From Campylobacteraceae bacterium (GTDB lineage Bacteria > Campylobacterota > Campylobacteria > Campylobacterales > Sulfurovaceae), in assembly GCA_027035765.1 (NCBI GenBank), contig JALVUD010000036.1:1-64000 (forward strand): a stretch of 64,000 bases of DNA, read 5' to 3'. Below, piece by piece: positions 17,061-25,184 of the stretch. Made by a program: the position numbers and the translations under genes. Positions within the stretch are counted from its first letter, which is position 1. Each line of letters starts with the position of its first letter. The notes beneath the pieces are model-generated. The model was given only the letters and a program-made list of their open reading frames with translations, searched no databases and was not told where the DNA came from.

Positions 17061-17498
17061 ATGTCCGGTGAGAAAAGCGTCAGCTTCTCCGGGAATTTGA
17101 AGCAGGCGGCCTTCTCGATCCTCTATATGATGCCCATGATTCTGGCGATCATAGGGTTGGTGGGGCTGTTCCAGAGCTACATCACCGAAGAGATGCTTGC
17201 TTCGGTTTTCAACGGAAACGCGGTGCACGATACGCTGGTGGGGACCTTGGCGGGGATGGTGGCCGTCGGCCAGGCGATTGTCAGCTATATTCTGGGCGGC
17301 GAACTCCTCAAAGAGGGGGTGAGCCTTTATGCGGTGACCGCCTTTGTCCTGGCCTGGGTGACGCTGGGGGTGGTGCAGCTGCCCATGGAGGCGTCGGTGC
17401 TGGGCATAAGGTTTACCTGGCGGCGAAATTTACTGGCTTTTTTTTCCACCATTCTGGTCTCGGTCATCACGGTGAAACTGCTGGAGCTGTGGCGATGA
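17061..17498 (+). CDS. Half-size permease, first subunit (COG0701/DUF318-like)
   Basis: Three ATG codons are in a row at 17055-17063; the third has AAGGA at proper spacing. The 145-residue protein has four membrane helices with VGQAIVSYILGGELLKEGVS and AVTAFVLAWVTLGVVQLPME, which match one half of COG0701 permeases (ArsP-like). The second half is encoded by the next gene, overlapping by four bases (ATGA). Two half-proteins would assemble into one transporter. The substrate is unknown, and the link to the glnK gene upstream is positional only. Confidence 0.7.
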   Translation: MSGEKSVSFSGNLKQAAFSILYMMPMILAIIGLVGLFQSYITEEMLASVFNGNAVHDTLVGTLAGMVAVGQAIVSYILGGELLKEGVSLYAVTAFVLAWVTLGVVQLPMEASVLGIRFTWRRNLLAFFSTILVSVITVKLLELWR

Positions 17499-18016
17499 GC
17501 GGAAAGCAGCGACGATCCCGATGGATGGGAGTGCGGCTCCTGGCGCTGGTGCTCCTGCTCTATGCCGGCCTGGCCCTGGCAGGAAGCCCCGGCGTTCTGC
17601 CGGCGCTTCACAAGGCTTTGGAGATTTTGAAGACGCTGCTGCCGATTCTTGCCGTAGTTGTCATCATCTCCGGAGGGATCAATTATTTCCTGAAACCGAA
17701 AGCTTTGGCGAAACATCTGGGAGAGGAGAGCGGTCTACGGGGCTGGATGATCGCGCTGGGGGCGGGGGTGCTCAGCCACGGTCCCATGTACGCCTGGTAC
17801 CCGGTGATCGCAGAGCTGCGACGGCACGGGATGCGCGACGGCCTGGTGGCGGCCTTTTTCTACGCCCGGGCGATCAAGGTGCCGCTCCTGCCGATGATGG
17901 TGGCTTATTTCGGATTGGATTTTACGGTACTCCTCACCCTGTTGACCCTGTTGGCCGCCTGGGGGCAGGGGGTGATTATGGATATTCTCCCTGCCCGACA
18001 GGAAGAGCTTCCGTGA
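17495..18016 (+). CDS. Half-size permease, second subunit (COG0701/DUF318-like)
   Basis: Translation probably begins at ATG 17495, overlapping the previous stop; the track's GTG at 17489 is six bases earlier. The 173-residue protein has a hydrophobic N-terminus that may be a signal anchor (LLALVLLLYAGLALAGSPG) and about four more helices with GAGVLSHGPMYAWYPVIAEL and ARAIKVPLLPMMVAYFG, typical of the other half of COG0701 permeases. The last 41 bases overlap, tail to tail, the diguanylate cyclase gene on the opposite strand. Confidence 0.7.
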   Translation: MSGKQRRSRWMGVRLLALVLLLYAGLALAGSPGVLPALHKALEILKTLLPILAVVVIISGGINYFLKPKALAKHLGEESGLRGWMIALGAGVLSHGPMYAWYPVIAELRRHGMRDGLVAAFFYARAIKVPLLPMMVAYFGLDFTVLLTLLTLLAAWGQGVIMDILPARQEELP

Positions 18017-19424
18017 TGAGATAACAGTTCTTTCCTTTCCTTTTGGCCCGATACATTGTCATATCCGCCTGCCGCAGCAGGCTGTCAAGGTGGAGCTCTC
18101 CTTGCGGAATGAGCACCACGCCGATGCTGGCGGTGACACTGCAGAGATGTCCTTCGGCACGGACGGGGCGGGCAATGACGTTCAGGATGCGATTCAGGAT
18201 CTCCTCCATCTCTTCCCGTCGACGGATATGGTTGAGAATCAGCAGGAACTCGTCTCCCCCCAGGCGAAGCAGGACATCGTCGGGACGCAGATGGCGTCGG
18301 ATCCGATAGGCGGTCTCCCGCAGCACCAGATCTCCTACCGCATGACCGTAGCTGTCGTTGATGGCTTTGAAATGGTCCAGATCGATGTAGCAGAGGGCGG
18401 AGAGGCTCTGTTCACGTTCGAGGAGTTCGAGACTCTGCTGCAGCTGTGTCTCAAGATGATTGCGGTTGAGCAGGCCGGTAAGGGGGTCGAAGTGGGCCAT
18501 TTTCAATTCGGCCAATGCCTCCTCCTTCTCCCGAAAGAGGGTCCCGATGATTAGAACGAGAAGCAGAACGCTCAGGATGAAAAAATTGAGATTGAGCAGG
18601 TTGCAGCTGAGGTCCTCCTCGCGGACGAAGATCCCCAAATGGTAGTGGACCATCACCAGGCTGCTGAGGGCCAGGGCTACTCCGCCGCTGAGAGCGTAGG
18701 TGAGATTGACAGTGCCGAGCTGGATCAGCAGCGGCAGGGTTACCAGCATCAGGAGGGCGAGACTGTGCATCCCGATGGTAACTTGCAACAGGTAATTCAG
18801 CAGGGTGAAGGCGGCAACGATGAGAAGGAGTATCGGTATCCGGATGCGGCGATAGTCGGTTCGCAAAAAGAGGAGCAGCGGGGTCAGCAGCAGTTGGCCC
18901 ATGGTATTGCCGAACCACCAGTAGACGAGGTTGCTTCGAAAGAAAGCGTTGTCCGTCTCTTGGGTTAGATAGAGGATACCGTTGCCCAGCAGAGAGCTGA
19001 AGGGCTGAAGGATGAAGAGGATCATTCCCACCAGCAGCAGAATATCCCGGACACTCCGCAAGCGAATATCGAGCCTGAGCTCTCGGGCCAGCAGAAAAGC
19101 CAAACCTGCCTCGGCACTGTTGACCAGAGAGATCCCCAGAGCGGGAAGAGGATGGAGTCCCGCATCCAAAGCCAGGAGCAGCTGACCCAGAAAGATCCCG
19201 GGAATGATTCTCGGACCGTAGACCAGGACGGCCGCCAGAGCGAATCCCTCAGGCAGAAAGGCGGTCAAGGTGACGATCTTGGCCTGGTAGAAGACGGCGA
19301 AGCTGAATTTGCCGGCGACATAGTAGAGCAGAGCCAGTCCCAGGATGCGGACCGCCGTCTTCTTCCGGAGATCCTGAAGAGAGGAGAGACCTCTTTCCCG
19401 GATCCCAGGGTTCGGATTCATCAT
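17976..19424 (-). CDS. MASE1-type membrane sensor diguanylate cyclase
   Basis: The 482-residue protein has an N-terminal MASE1-like integral membrane domain (about eight helices, residues 25-300) and a C-terminal GGDEF domain (~310-475). The active-site loop is LGGDEFLLIL, intact, and RPDD five residues earlier is a product-inhibition I-site. It should make cyclic di-GMP in response to an unknown signal sensed by the membrane part. It stands alone; the 3' end overlaps the convergent permease gene by 41 bases. Confidence 0.88.
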   Translation of the reverse strand: MMNPNPGIRERGLSSLQDLRKKTAVRILGLALLYYVAGKFSFAVFYQAKIVTLTAFLPEGFALAAVLVYGPRIIPGIFLGQLLLALDAGLHPLPALGISLVNSAEAGLAFLLARELRLDIRLRSVRDILLLVGMILFILQPFSSLLGNGILYLTQETDNAFFRSNLVYWWFGNTMGQLLLTPLLLFLRTDYRRIRIPILLLIVAAFTLLNYLLQVTIGMHSLALLMLVTLPLLIQLGTVNLTYALSGGVALALSSLVMVHYHLGIFVREEDLSCNLLNLNFFILSVLLLVLIIGTLFREKEEALAELKMAHFDPLTGLLNRNHLETQLQQSLELLEREQSLSALCYIDLDHFKAINDSYGHAVGDLVLRETAYRIRRHLRPDDVLLRLGGDEFLLILNHIRRREEMEEILNRILNVIARPVRAEGHLCSVTASIGVVLIPQGELHLDSLLRQADMTMYRAKRKGKNCYLITEALPVGQGEYP

Positions 19425-19536
19425 CGATGATACTTTACGACTAACGGATTCAGACAGATCTCTTTCACGACCCTATTCTCCTTCAGAAATAGAATCTTTT
19501 TTAAATCTAACACTTAGAGTATATTCCAATCTTAAC

Positions 19537-19565
19537 ATAATTTTTATGAAGAGAATAAAAATTAT
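19537..19565 (-). terminator. AT-rich perfect hairpin between gdhA and the cyclase gene
   Basis: ATAATTTTTAT and its exact complement are separated by 7 bases. It lies 48 bases after the gdhA stop and 110 before the cyclase start on the same strand. The all-AT stem is weak, but the flanking T/A runs fit a terminator working in either direction. Confidence 0.4.
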
Positions 19566-19612
19566 TGAAATGTAAACAGTTTCTGAGGGAAGAGGAGGGG
19601 AGAAGGACCGGA

Positions 19613-20974
19613 TCAGACCGCCCCTTCGTCGATCATGGCATCAGCGACCCGACGGAAGCCGGCGATATTGGCTCCCATGAGCAGGTCCCCTTCGTGACCG
19701 AACTCCCGGGCGGTTTCATCGGCTGTTTCGAAGATGCTTTTCATGATGCCGAAGAGTTTGGTATCTACCTCGGCGAAGCTCCAGCGCTGCATACTGGCGT
19801 TTTGCGCCATTTCGAGCTGGCTGACGGCGACGCCTCCGGCGTTGGCGGCTTTGGCGGGCCCGAAGAGCACCTTGTGCTTCCGGAGATATTCGAGCGCTTC
19901 GGGCGTGGTGGGCATGTTGGCCCCCTCGTTGACCAGGCGGCAGCCGTTTTTGACCAGGTTCTTGGCGTCGACGAGGGTCAGTTCGTTTTGGGTGGCGCTG
20001 GGGAAGGCTACGTCACAGGGAATCGCCCAGACCGCATGGCCCCCTTCGGGGTACTGGTGGGCCGGGATATAGGTGGCGTCGGGATGGAGCTGGGCGTACT
20101 TCTCAAGGGATTTTCTACCCACCTCCTTGATCGCTTTGAGGGTCTTGACATCGATCCCCTTGGGGTGGTGGATGGTCCCCCGGCTGTCGGAGCAGGTGAC
20201 GGGGGTCGCTCCCATGCTCTTGAGCTTCTCGATCGTGTAGGTAGCGACATTTCCCGCTCCGGAGACGCAGCAGGTTTTGCCCTTGAGCTCATCGCCGTGT
20301 TTGTTGAGGATATGTTCGGCGAAATAGACCGATCCGTAACCGGTGGCCTCCCGGCGTCCGAAGGAACCGCCCCAGCCTATCCCTTTCCCGGTCACGGCCC
20401 CTTCGAAGGTTCCGGTGAGGAGCTTGTACTGGCCGAAGAGGTAGCCGATCTCCCGGGCACCGACCCCGATATCTCCGGCCGGGACATCTTTTGTCGTGCC
20501 GATATGGCGGTAGAGCTCGTTCATAAAGGCCTGGCAGAAGCGATTGACCTCGGCGTCGCTCTTGCCCTTGGGGTCGAAGTTGCTTCCCCCTTTACCCCCG
20601 CCGATCCCCAGGCCGGTGAGGGCATTTTTGAAGATCTGCTCGAAACCCAGGAACTTGACGATTCCGAGATTGACGGAAGGGTGGAAGCGCAATCCCCCTT
20701 TGTAGGGCCCCAGGGTGGAGTTGAACTGGACCCGGTAGCCCAGGTTGGTTCGGACCTTGCCGCTGTCGTCGATCCAGGTGACGCGGAAGATGATGGTCCG
20801 TTCCGGCAGGATCATCCGCTCCAGGATACTGTAGTCCCGGTATTTGTGCTCTTCCTCCAGCAGCGGAGTGAGACTCTCGAAGACCTCGGTGGCCGCCTGG
20901 TAAAACTCATCCTGACCGGGAGAACACTCCCGGATGAATTTCAGGACATCCTCGATGTACTCTTTGGCGCTCAT
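19613..20974 (-). CDS. gdhA: NADP-type glutamate dehydrogenase
   Basis: The start was placed at ATG 20974 (MSAKEYIEDVLKF, AAGGA upstream), giving 453 residues, near the 447 of E. coli GdhA. Motifs seen are PYKGGLRFHPSVNL, the catalytic-lysine region GGGKGGSNFDPKGKS, PAGDIGVGAREIGYL and the dinucleotide-binding CCVSGAGNVATYTIEKL. It aminates 2-oxoglutarate to glutamate, completing the nitrate-to-glutamate route encoded in this region. It is monocistronic, with a minus-strand TGCTACAAT promoter at about 21008. Confidence 0.95.
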   Translation of the reverse strand: MSAKEYIEDVLKFIRECSPGQDEFYQAATEVFESLTPLLEEEHKYRDYSILERMILPERTIIFRVTWIDDSGKVRTNLGYRVQFNSTLGPYKGGLRFHPSVNLGIVKFLGFEQIFKNALTGLGIGGGKGGSNFDPKGKSDAEVNRFCQAFMNELYRHIGTTKDVPAGDIGVGAREIGYLFGQYKLLTGTFEGAVTGKGIGWGGSFGRREATGYGSVYFAEHILNKHGDELKGKTCCVSGAGNVATYTIEKLKSMGATPVTCSDSRGTIHHPKGIDVKTLKAIKEVGRKSLEKYAQLHPDATYIPAHQYPEGGHAVWAIPCDVAFPSATQNELTLVDAKNLVKNGCRLVNEGANMPTTPEALEYLRKHKVLFGPAKAANAGGVAVSQLEMAQNASMQRWSFAEVDTKLFGIMKSIFETADETAREFGHEGDLLMGANIAGFRRVADAMIDEGAV

Positions 20975-21007
20975 TATGGGGATCCTTTGGAAGAAGTGGA
21001 TGGAGCC

Positions 21008-21013
21008 ATTGTA
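21008..21013 (-). promoter_or_regulatory. Extended -10 box for gdhA
   Basis: A TGCTACAAT on the minus strand lies about 34 bases before the gdhA start, in a T-rich context. Confidence 0.5.
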
Positions 21014-21101
21014 GCACAAAGATCGGGAGTGAAGAGAGAATTTTCCGCTTGGAAAACTACGGCAATAAACAAGACTGATCCAGGTTGAGATCAGGTCTTG
21101 C

Positions 21102-22076
21102 TTAGTGTTCTTTCAGGAGCTTTGCCGCCTCTTTGCCGTGGTAGCTGATGATGAGGTCGGCACCGGCCCGTTTGAAGGCCAGGAGCGTCTCCATCATCAC
21201 CCGCTCATAGTCGATGACCCCCGCTCTGGCGGCCATCTTGAGCATGGAGTATTCGCCGCTGACGTTGTAGACCGCCAGGGGGAGGCGGCTGGCTTCACGG
21301 ATATCGCGGAGAATGTCCAGATAGGCCAGGCCCGGTTTGACCATCAGGATATCCGCACCCTCTTCTTCATCGGCCAGGCTCTCCAGGATCGCTTCGCGGC
21401 GGTTGGCGGGGTTCATCTGGTAGCTGCGGCGGTCACCGAAGCTGGGGGCGCTCTCGGCCACGTCCCGGAAGGGACCGTACCAGGCGCTGGCGAATTTGGT
21501 GGAGTAGCTCATGATGGGCAGATGCTCGTAGCCCGCTGCGTCCAGAGCTTCACGGATGGCGGTGATCATTCCGTCCATCATCCCGCTGGGGGCGATCATA
21601 TCGGCACCCGCCTTGGCATGGATCACCGCTTGTTTGCCGAGATTCACTAGGGTTACGTCGTTGTCCACGGTCTCGAGGACCGGATCGAGGATCCCGCAGT
21701 GGCCGTGGTCGGTGTATTCGCAAAAGCACAGATCGGTGACGACGAAGAGGTCGGGATGGGCCGCTTTGAGCTCCCGTACCGCCGTGGCGATGATCCCGTG
21801 TTCACAGAGGGCGTCCGAGCCGACGCTGTCTTTGACATCGGGGATACCGAAGAGAATCACGGCCCGAAGCCCCAGGCTTTTGAGTTCGTCGCACTCCTTG
21901 ATCGCTTCGTCGATGCTGAGTTGATAGACGCCGGGCATGGAGGCGACTTCGTTGCGGATTCCCTCTCCGCTGCGGATAAAGAGGGGGTAGATGAAATCGT
22001 CCGTGCTCAGGTGGGTCTCCTGGAGCAGATCCCGCAGGACAGGAGAGAGTCTTCGACGTCGGAATCGGGTGAACAT
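21102..22076 (-). CDS. hemB: Delta-aminolevulinic acid dehydratase (porphobilinogen synthase)
   Basis: The start at ATG 22076 ([17 protein letters not shown] upstream) gives 324 residues, the standard length. The ORF-track version reads 480 bases further through the ribA gene and is rejected. The Zn-binding Cys triad is seen in [14 protein letters not shown]. The two Schiff-base lysines are in [13 protein letters not shown] and [11 protein letters not shown]. It condenses two ALA molecules to porphobilinogen for heme and siroheme; siroheme is needed by nirA. It is divergent from ribA, 75 bp apart. Confidence 0.95.
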   Translation of the reverse strand: MFTRFRRRRLSPVLRDLLQETHLSTDDFIYPLFIRSGEGIRNEVASMPGVYQLSIDEAIKECDELKSLGLRAVILFGIPDVKDSVGSDALCEHGIIATAVRELKAAHPDLFVVTDLCFCEYTDHGHCGILDPVLETVDNDVTLVNLGKQAVIHAKAGADMIAPSGMMDGMITAIREALDAAGYEHLPIMSYSTKFASAWYGPFRDVAESAPSFGDRRSYQMNPANRREAILESLADEEEGADILMVKPGLAYLDILRDIREASRLPLAVYNVSGEYSMLKMAARAGVIDYERVMMETLLAFKRAGADLIISYHGKEAAKLLKEH

Positions 22077-22139
22077 TGGGCTTCCTTTGAAAGGTGTTTC
22101 GGTAATTTTACTCGTTTTTGTCTCTGGGGCGGCTTGGGG

Positions 22140-22145
22140 TATAAT
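22140..22145 (+). promoter_or_regulatory. -10 box adjacent to the ribA start codon
   Basis: TATAAT is followed by only six bases (GCCCCC) before the ribA ATG at 22152. If used, transcription would begin at or inside the start codon, giving a leaderless message. No Shine-Dalgarno is visible. Confidence 0.45.
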
Positions 22146-22151
22146 GCCCCC

Positions 22152-22718
22152 ATGAAAAAAATCGAAATCTCCAATACCGCTACCCTGCCCACGCGCCACG
22201 GTACTTTCCGGATTCAGGCTTTTCGGGAAGGGGACAAAGAACACCTGGCTATGTTCACTGAACCGTTGCCTGAGGTCCCGCTGGTGAGGGTCCACTCCGA
22301 GTGCCTCACCGGTGATGCCCTGGGTTCGGTGAAATGCGATTGCGGTGAGCAGCTGCAGGCGGCACTGGATCAGATTGCCCGTGAGGGAGGCATGCTGATC
22401 TACCATCGGCAGGAGGGGCGCAACATCGGCCTGCTCAACAAGGTCAATGCCTACGCCCTGCAGGATCAGGGGCTCGATACCGTGGCGGCGAACCATCAGC
22501 TGGGATTCGCCGCGGATGAGCGGACCTACGAGATCGTGGAGACGATCCTGGAGCATTTCGGGATCACCCGGATGCGCCTGTTGACCAACAACCCCCGGAA
22601 GATCGAGTCACTGCAAAAGGTGGAGATCGTGGAACGTGTTCCCCTAGTCATCACGCCCAACCCCTATAATGAAAAGTATCTGCAGACGAAAAAAGAGCAG
22701 ATGGGACACCTGCTTTGA
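22152..22718 (+). CDS. ribA: GTP cyclohydrolase II
   Basis: Reading from ATG 22152 gives 188 residues, the size of stand-alone RibA (E. coli 196). The track's longer ORF extends antisense through hemB. The Zn site [17 protein letters not shown], the catalytic region [21 protein letters not shown] (first 20 shown in part) and [12 protein letters not shown] are all present. The enzyme opens GTP to the first riboflavin intermediate. Its stop codon lies inside a CTTTGAGT/ACTCAAAG hairpin, which is followed directly by the heptanucleotide tract at the rsmG start. Confidence 0.94.
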   Translation: MKKIEISNTATLPTRHGTFRIQAFREGDKEHLAMFTEPLPEVPLVRVHSECLTGDALGSVKCDCGEQLQAALDQIAREGGMLIYHRQEGRNIGLLNKVNAYALQDQGLDTVAANHQLGFAADERTYEIVETILEHFGITRMRLLTNNPRKIESLQKVEIVERVPLVITPNPYNEKYLQTKKEQMGHLL

Positions 22719-22734
22719 GTGCAACGTACTCAAA

Positions 22735-22766
22735 GAGTGAGGAGTGAGGAGTGAGGAGTGAGGAGT
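22735..22766 (+). repeat. GAGTGAG heptanucleotide tract over the rsmG start
   Basis: Four complete GAGTGAG units plus GAGT. Each unit supplies both a GAGGA Shine-Dalgarno and a GTG codon with seven bases between them. The in-frame GTG is 22751. The tract belongs to the same class of 7-nt intergenic repeats seen at 36366, 55320, 59590 and 61062. Confidence 0.8.
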
Positions 22767-23377
22767 CTTTTCGAAAGCTTCTTCGACTGAAGTTGAACGA
22801 AGCCGGTCTGGAATATGACGAAACACTTCCGGAGCGGCTGGGGCGTTTCGCCGAGCTGCTGGGAGAATGGAACGCTATCCATAACCTGACGGCGGACGCT
22901 TCGCCGGAGGCGGTGGCGGCCAATGTGCTGGATTCCCTCTATCCGCTCATTTTTGTTGAAAAACCCGATTCGCTGCTGGATGTAGGGACGGGAGCGGGTT
23001 TTCCAGGGTTGGTTCTGGCGGCGGCGTGGCCGGAGGTGCCGACGGTACTCTGCGAACCGCTGAACAAACGGGCGGCTTTTTTGCGCTATGCGGCGCTGGA
23101 GATGGGCCTGGAGGAGGTGACGGTCGCCCGCAAACGGGTCGAGGAGCTCAGGCACTCTCCTTTCGGCCTCATCAGCTCCCGGGCGGTGACCGATACCGGT
23201 GTGCTTCTGAAACTGACATCGAAGCTGAGCGACACTCCTACCCGTTATCTCTTCTACAAAGGCAGCCGTCTGGAAGAGGAGATCGGCATCCTGCCGCCGG
23301 GGCTTCGGGCCGAGATCGTGGAGCGGGAGCCGAGGCGCTATCTCTATCTTCTGCCCGAAATCCAAAAATCGGTATAA
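22751..23377 (+). CDS. rsmG: 16S rRNA (guanine-527-N7) methyltransferase
   Basis: The 208-residue protein has the RsmG layout: N-terminal helical part with WNAIHNLTA, SAM-binding LLDVGTGAGFPGLVLA, and FGLISSRAV. The family length is about 200-210. The start codon is a GTG inside the heptanucleotide repeat, so residues 1-6 (MRSEES) are encoded by repeat units; the next Met is far downstream. It methylates G527 of 16S rRNA. It is probably cotranscribed with ribA, 32 bp upstream. Confidence 0.92.
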   Translation: MRSEESFRKLLRLKLNEAGLEYDETLPERLGRFAELLGEWNAIHNLTADASPEAVAANVLDSLYPLIFVEKPDSLLDVGTGAGFPGLVLAAAWPEVPTVLCEPLNKRAAFLRYAALEMGLEEVTVARKRVEELRHSPFGLISSRAVTDTGVLLKLTSKLSDTPTRYLFYKGSRLEEEIGILPPGLRAEIVEREPRRYLYLLPEIQKSV

Positions 23378-23433
23378 ACGTGATATTATTCATAAACATC
23401 AATATCTGAGATGAGTTTTTAAAGGATAGAACA

Positions 23434-23775
23434 ATGAAAAAAAGAGACGATTTGGATCTGGAGCACTTCCGCAAACTGCTGGAGGCGGAACGTGAGCGCC
23501 TGCTCAAAGAGATCGACGGGGTCGCTGCCGATACTCAGGGGCTGGATGCCGCCGCGAGTGAAGCTGAGGACCGGGGTGATGTGGCGGAACTGGATGCTCA
23601 GAACGCTATCGATCAGCGTCTGCTGGAGGATCTGAAAGGTCAGCTCAAAGAGGTGGAGGATGCCCTGAAACGCATTGCAGAGGGGAGCTACGGAATCTGC
23701 GAAAAGACGGGCAAACCGATCCCCGTCGACCGGCTTGAGGCCTATCCCGCCGCCCGCACCCTCGCGGATGCCTAA
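23434..23775 (+). CDS. DksA/TraR-family transcription factor lacking the zinc-finger cysteines
   Basis: The 113-residue protein has a coiled-coil N-terminal two-thirds with the acidic tip region EAEDRGDVAELDAQN and a C-terminal DksA-type segment YGICEKTGKPIPVDRLEAYP. In the classical C4 finger four Cys appear as CxxC and CxxC. Here only the first remains; the others are Thr, Thr and an Ala region. So it probably folds without zinc, as known for DksA2-type proteins. The role would be to act on RNA polymerase with ppGpp. AAAGGA lies seven bases before the ATG. Confidence 0.85.
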   Translation: MKKRDDLDLEHFRKLLEAERERLLKEIDGVAADTQGLDAAASEAEDRGDVAELDAQNAIDQRLLEDLKGQLKEVEDALKRIAEGSYGICEKTGKPIPVDRLEAYPAARTLADA

Positions 23776-23790
23776 GAGAGCAGCGATACG

Positions 23791-24021
23791 ATGTGGTTGA
23801 AGCTGCTGATCATCGGAGGAATCCTTTACGCCCTCTATCGATTTGCGGGCGGCAGAATCCTCCCGGAGCGAAAAGATACCGGTCAGAAAGGCTCCGAGGA
23901 ACCCGGAGAAGAGGAGACGCTGGTGGAGTGCAGCAAATGTTCCACCTATGTCGTGAAGAAGGAGGCGATCTTTTACCATGGGAAATACTACTGCAGTGCA
24001 GAGTGCCTTCCCAAAAAATAG
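23791..24021 (+). CDS. Small membrane-anchored zinc-ribbon protein (PP0621-like)
   Basis: The 76-residue protein has one N-terminal membrane helix (WLKLLIIGGILYALYRFAGG), a charged linker and a C-terminal metal-binding motif CSKCSTYV...YYCSAEC. This matches the PP0621-type family, whose function is unknown. It begins 15 bases after the dksA-like stop and belongs to the same operon. The four cysteines suggest zinc binding on the cytoplasmic side. Confidence 0.75.
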   Translation: MWLKLLIIGGILYALYRFAGGRILPERKDTGQKGSEEPGEEETLVECSKCSTYVVKKEAIFYHGKYYCSAECLPKK

Positions 24022-24051
24022 GATCCTGAACTTACCTGTCAAGGAGTAACA

Positions 24052-24438
24052 ATGTTGATCTTCGGCCATCCCTGGGTGGAGAGCCCCCGGTTCGTCAAAG
24101 TCTTTTCGCTGGAGGATATCGCCAGGACGCAGCGGGAGGATATCCTGCTGCTGGAGCCCCTCAGTGTCTCCATCGACCTGGCGAAGCATTGCCGGAAAAA
24201 CGGCCTCGCTTTTGCCGTGACCATCGGATCCCTCAAAGAGGCGCTTCTGGCCAACGCCCTGGAAGCGGCCTATGTCATCTGCCAGCATGAGCAGGCGATC
24301 GAAGTTCAGAAGATTGCCGAGGAGTATCTCTTCGATACCAAGATCCTGGTTTTGGTGGAGGAGGAGCGGGGAATCGAAACGATGGCCCGCTTCGGGATTG
24401 ACGGGGTGGTCTTCCCCGCCGCAATCGTTCAGATCTGA
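24052..24438 (+). CDS. Soluble protein of unknown function, probably conserved in Campylobacterota
   Basis: The 128-residue protein has AAGGAG seven bases before its ATG and lies 30 bp after the zinc-ribbon gene. No membrane segment or signal peptide is seen. It looks alpha/beta, with alternating strands and helices (FAVTIGSLKEALLANALEA, ILVLVEEERGIETMARFG), somewhat like a compact Rossmann-type or phosphate-barrel half. I do not recognise a named family. It is followed with no gap by the rhomboid gene, so the two are likely coupled. Confidence 0.55.
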   Translation: MLIFGHPWVESPRFVKVFSLEDIARTQREDILLLEPLSVSIDLAKHCRKNGLAFAVTIGSLKEALLANALEAAYVICQHEQAIEVQKIAEEYLFDTKILVLVEEERGIETMARFGIDGVVFPAAIVQI

Positions 24439-25128
24439 ATGGAACAGGAGGGACTGCGTACGCCGCTGACCTGGGGTCTGATCGGACTCAGTCTTCTGGG
24501 ATACATCGCCGAGGGGCTCTGCGGCGGAGATTGGGGGACGATCGGCGGAAAGGCCCTGGTTGCCTGCGGCGGTCTCTACGGCCCTGCGCTTTTTGAAGGC
24601 GGAGAGTGGTGGCGGCTGTTGAGCGCCATGTTCCTCCACGGCGGTATCGAACATCTGGCGCTGAATATGATCTCCCTCTACATTGTAGGCCGGATCATGG
24701 AAGCCTACTTTCGCCCTCTGGACTATCTGCTGATCTACTTTCTCTCCGGAATCGGAGGATTTCTGCTCTCCCTCTCTTTGCATCCGGATACGGTGATCAT
24801 CGGTGCCAGCGGTGCAATCTTCGGGATCTTCGGGGCGCTGGGGGGATTCGCACTCTTTCATCGGGAGCGGCTGGGGAGTCACTATCATACGTTTCTGAAA
24901 GAATTCGGGATCATTCTCGGGCTGAACCTCGTTTTCGATCTGGCGGTCCCCGGGATCGATATGAGTGCTCATATCGGCGGCCTGCTTCTAGGGGGGATCG
25001 GCGGCTATCTGGCCAGCGGTCCCCGGCAGTTTTTCTATCTTTTTGTCGCGGGGGTTTCTCTCGGGATTCTGGCGGGAGCCCTCTGGCTTCAGGGGCACTT
25101 TGCCGGTTCATCGCTACGGTACTTTTGA
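24439..25128 (+). CDS. Rhomboid-family intramembrane serine protease
   Basis: The 229-residue protein has six to seven membrane helices. WWRLLSAMFLHGGIEHLALN is the L1/TM2 signature. The catalytic Ser is in GASGAIFGIFGA, and the catalytic His is in MSAHIGGLLLGG. It should cleave membrane proteins within the bilayer. Its ATG follows the preceding stop directly and has no clear Shine-Dalgarno, which suggests translational coupling. Substrates are unknown. Confidence 0.85.
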   Translation: MEQEGLRTPLTWGLIGLSLLGYIAEGLCGGDWGTIGGKALVACGGLYGPALFEGGEWWRLLSAMFLHGGIEHLALNMISLYIVGRIMEAYFRPLDYLLIYFLSGIGGFLLSLSLHPDTVIIGASGAIFGIFGALGGFALFHRERLGSHYHTFLKEFGIILGLNLVFDLAVPGIDMSAHIGGLLLGGIGGYLASGPRQFFYLFVAGVSLGILAGALWLQGHFAGSSLRYF

Positions 25129-25184
25129 AACCAAAGGGTTTCCGATGAGGGTTGGAATTTTTTGATCATCAGAAAGGAGGAGGA

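Noticed and set aside
21102-22556. 484-residue version of hemB
   Set aside because: The extra N-terminal 160 residues are antisense to ribA; the start at 22076 has AAAGGA and gives normal HemB length.
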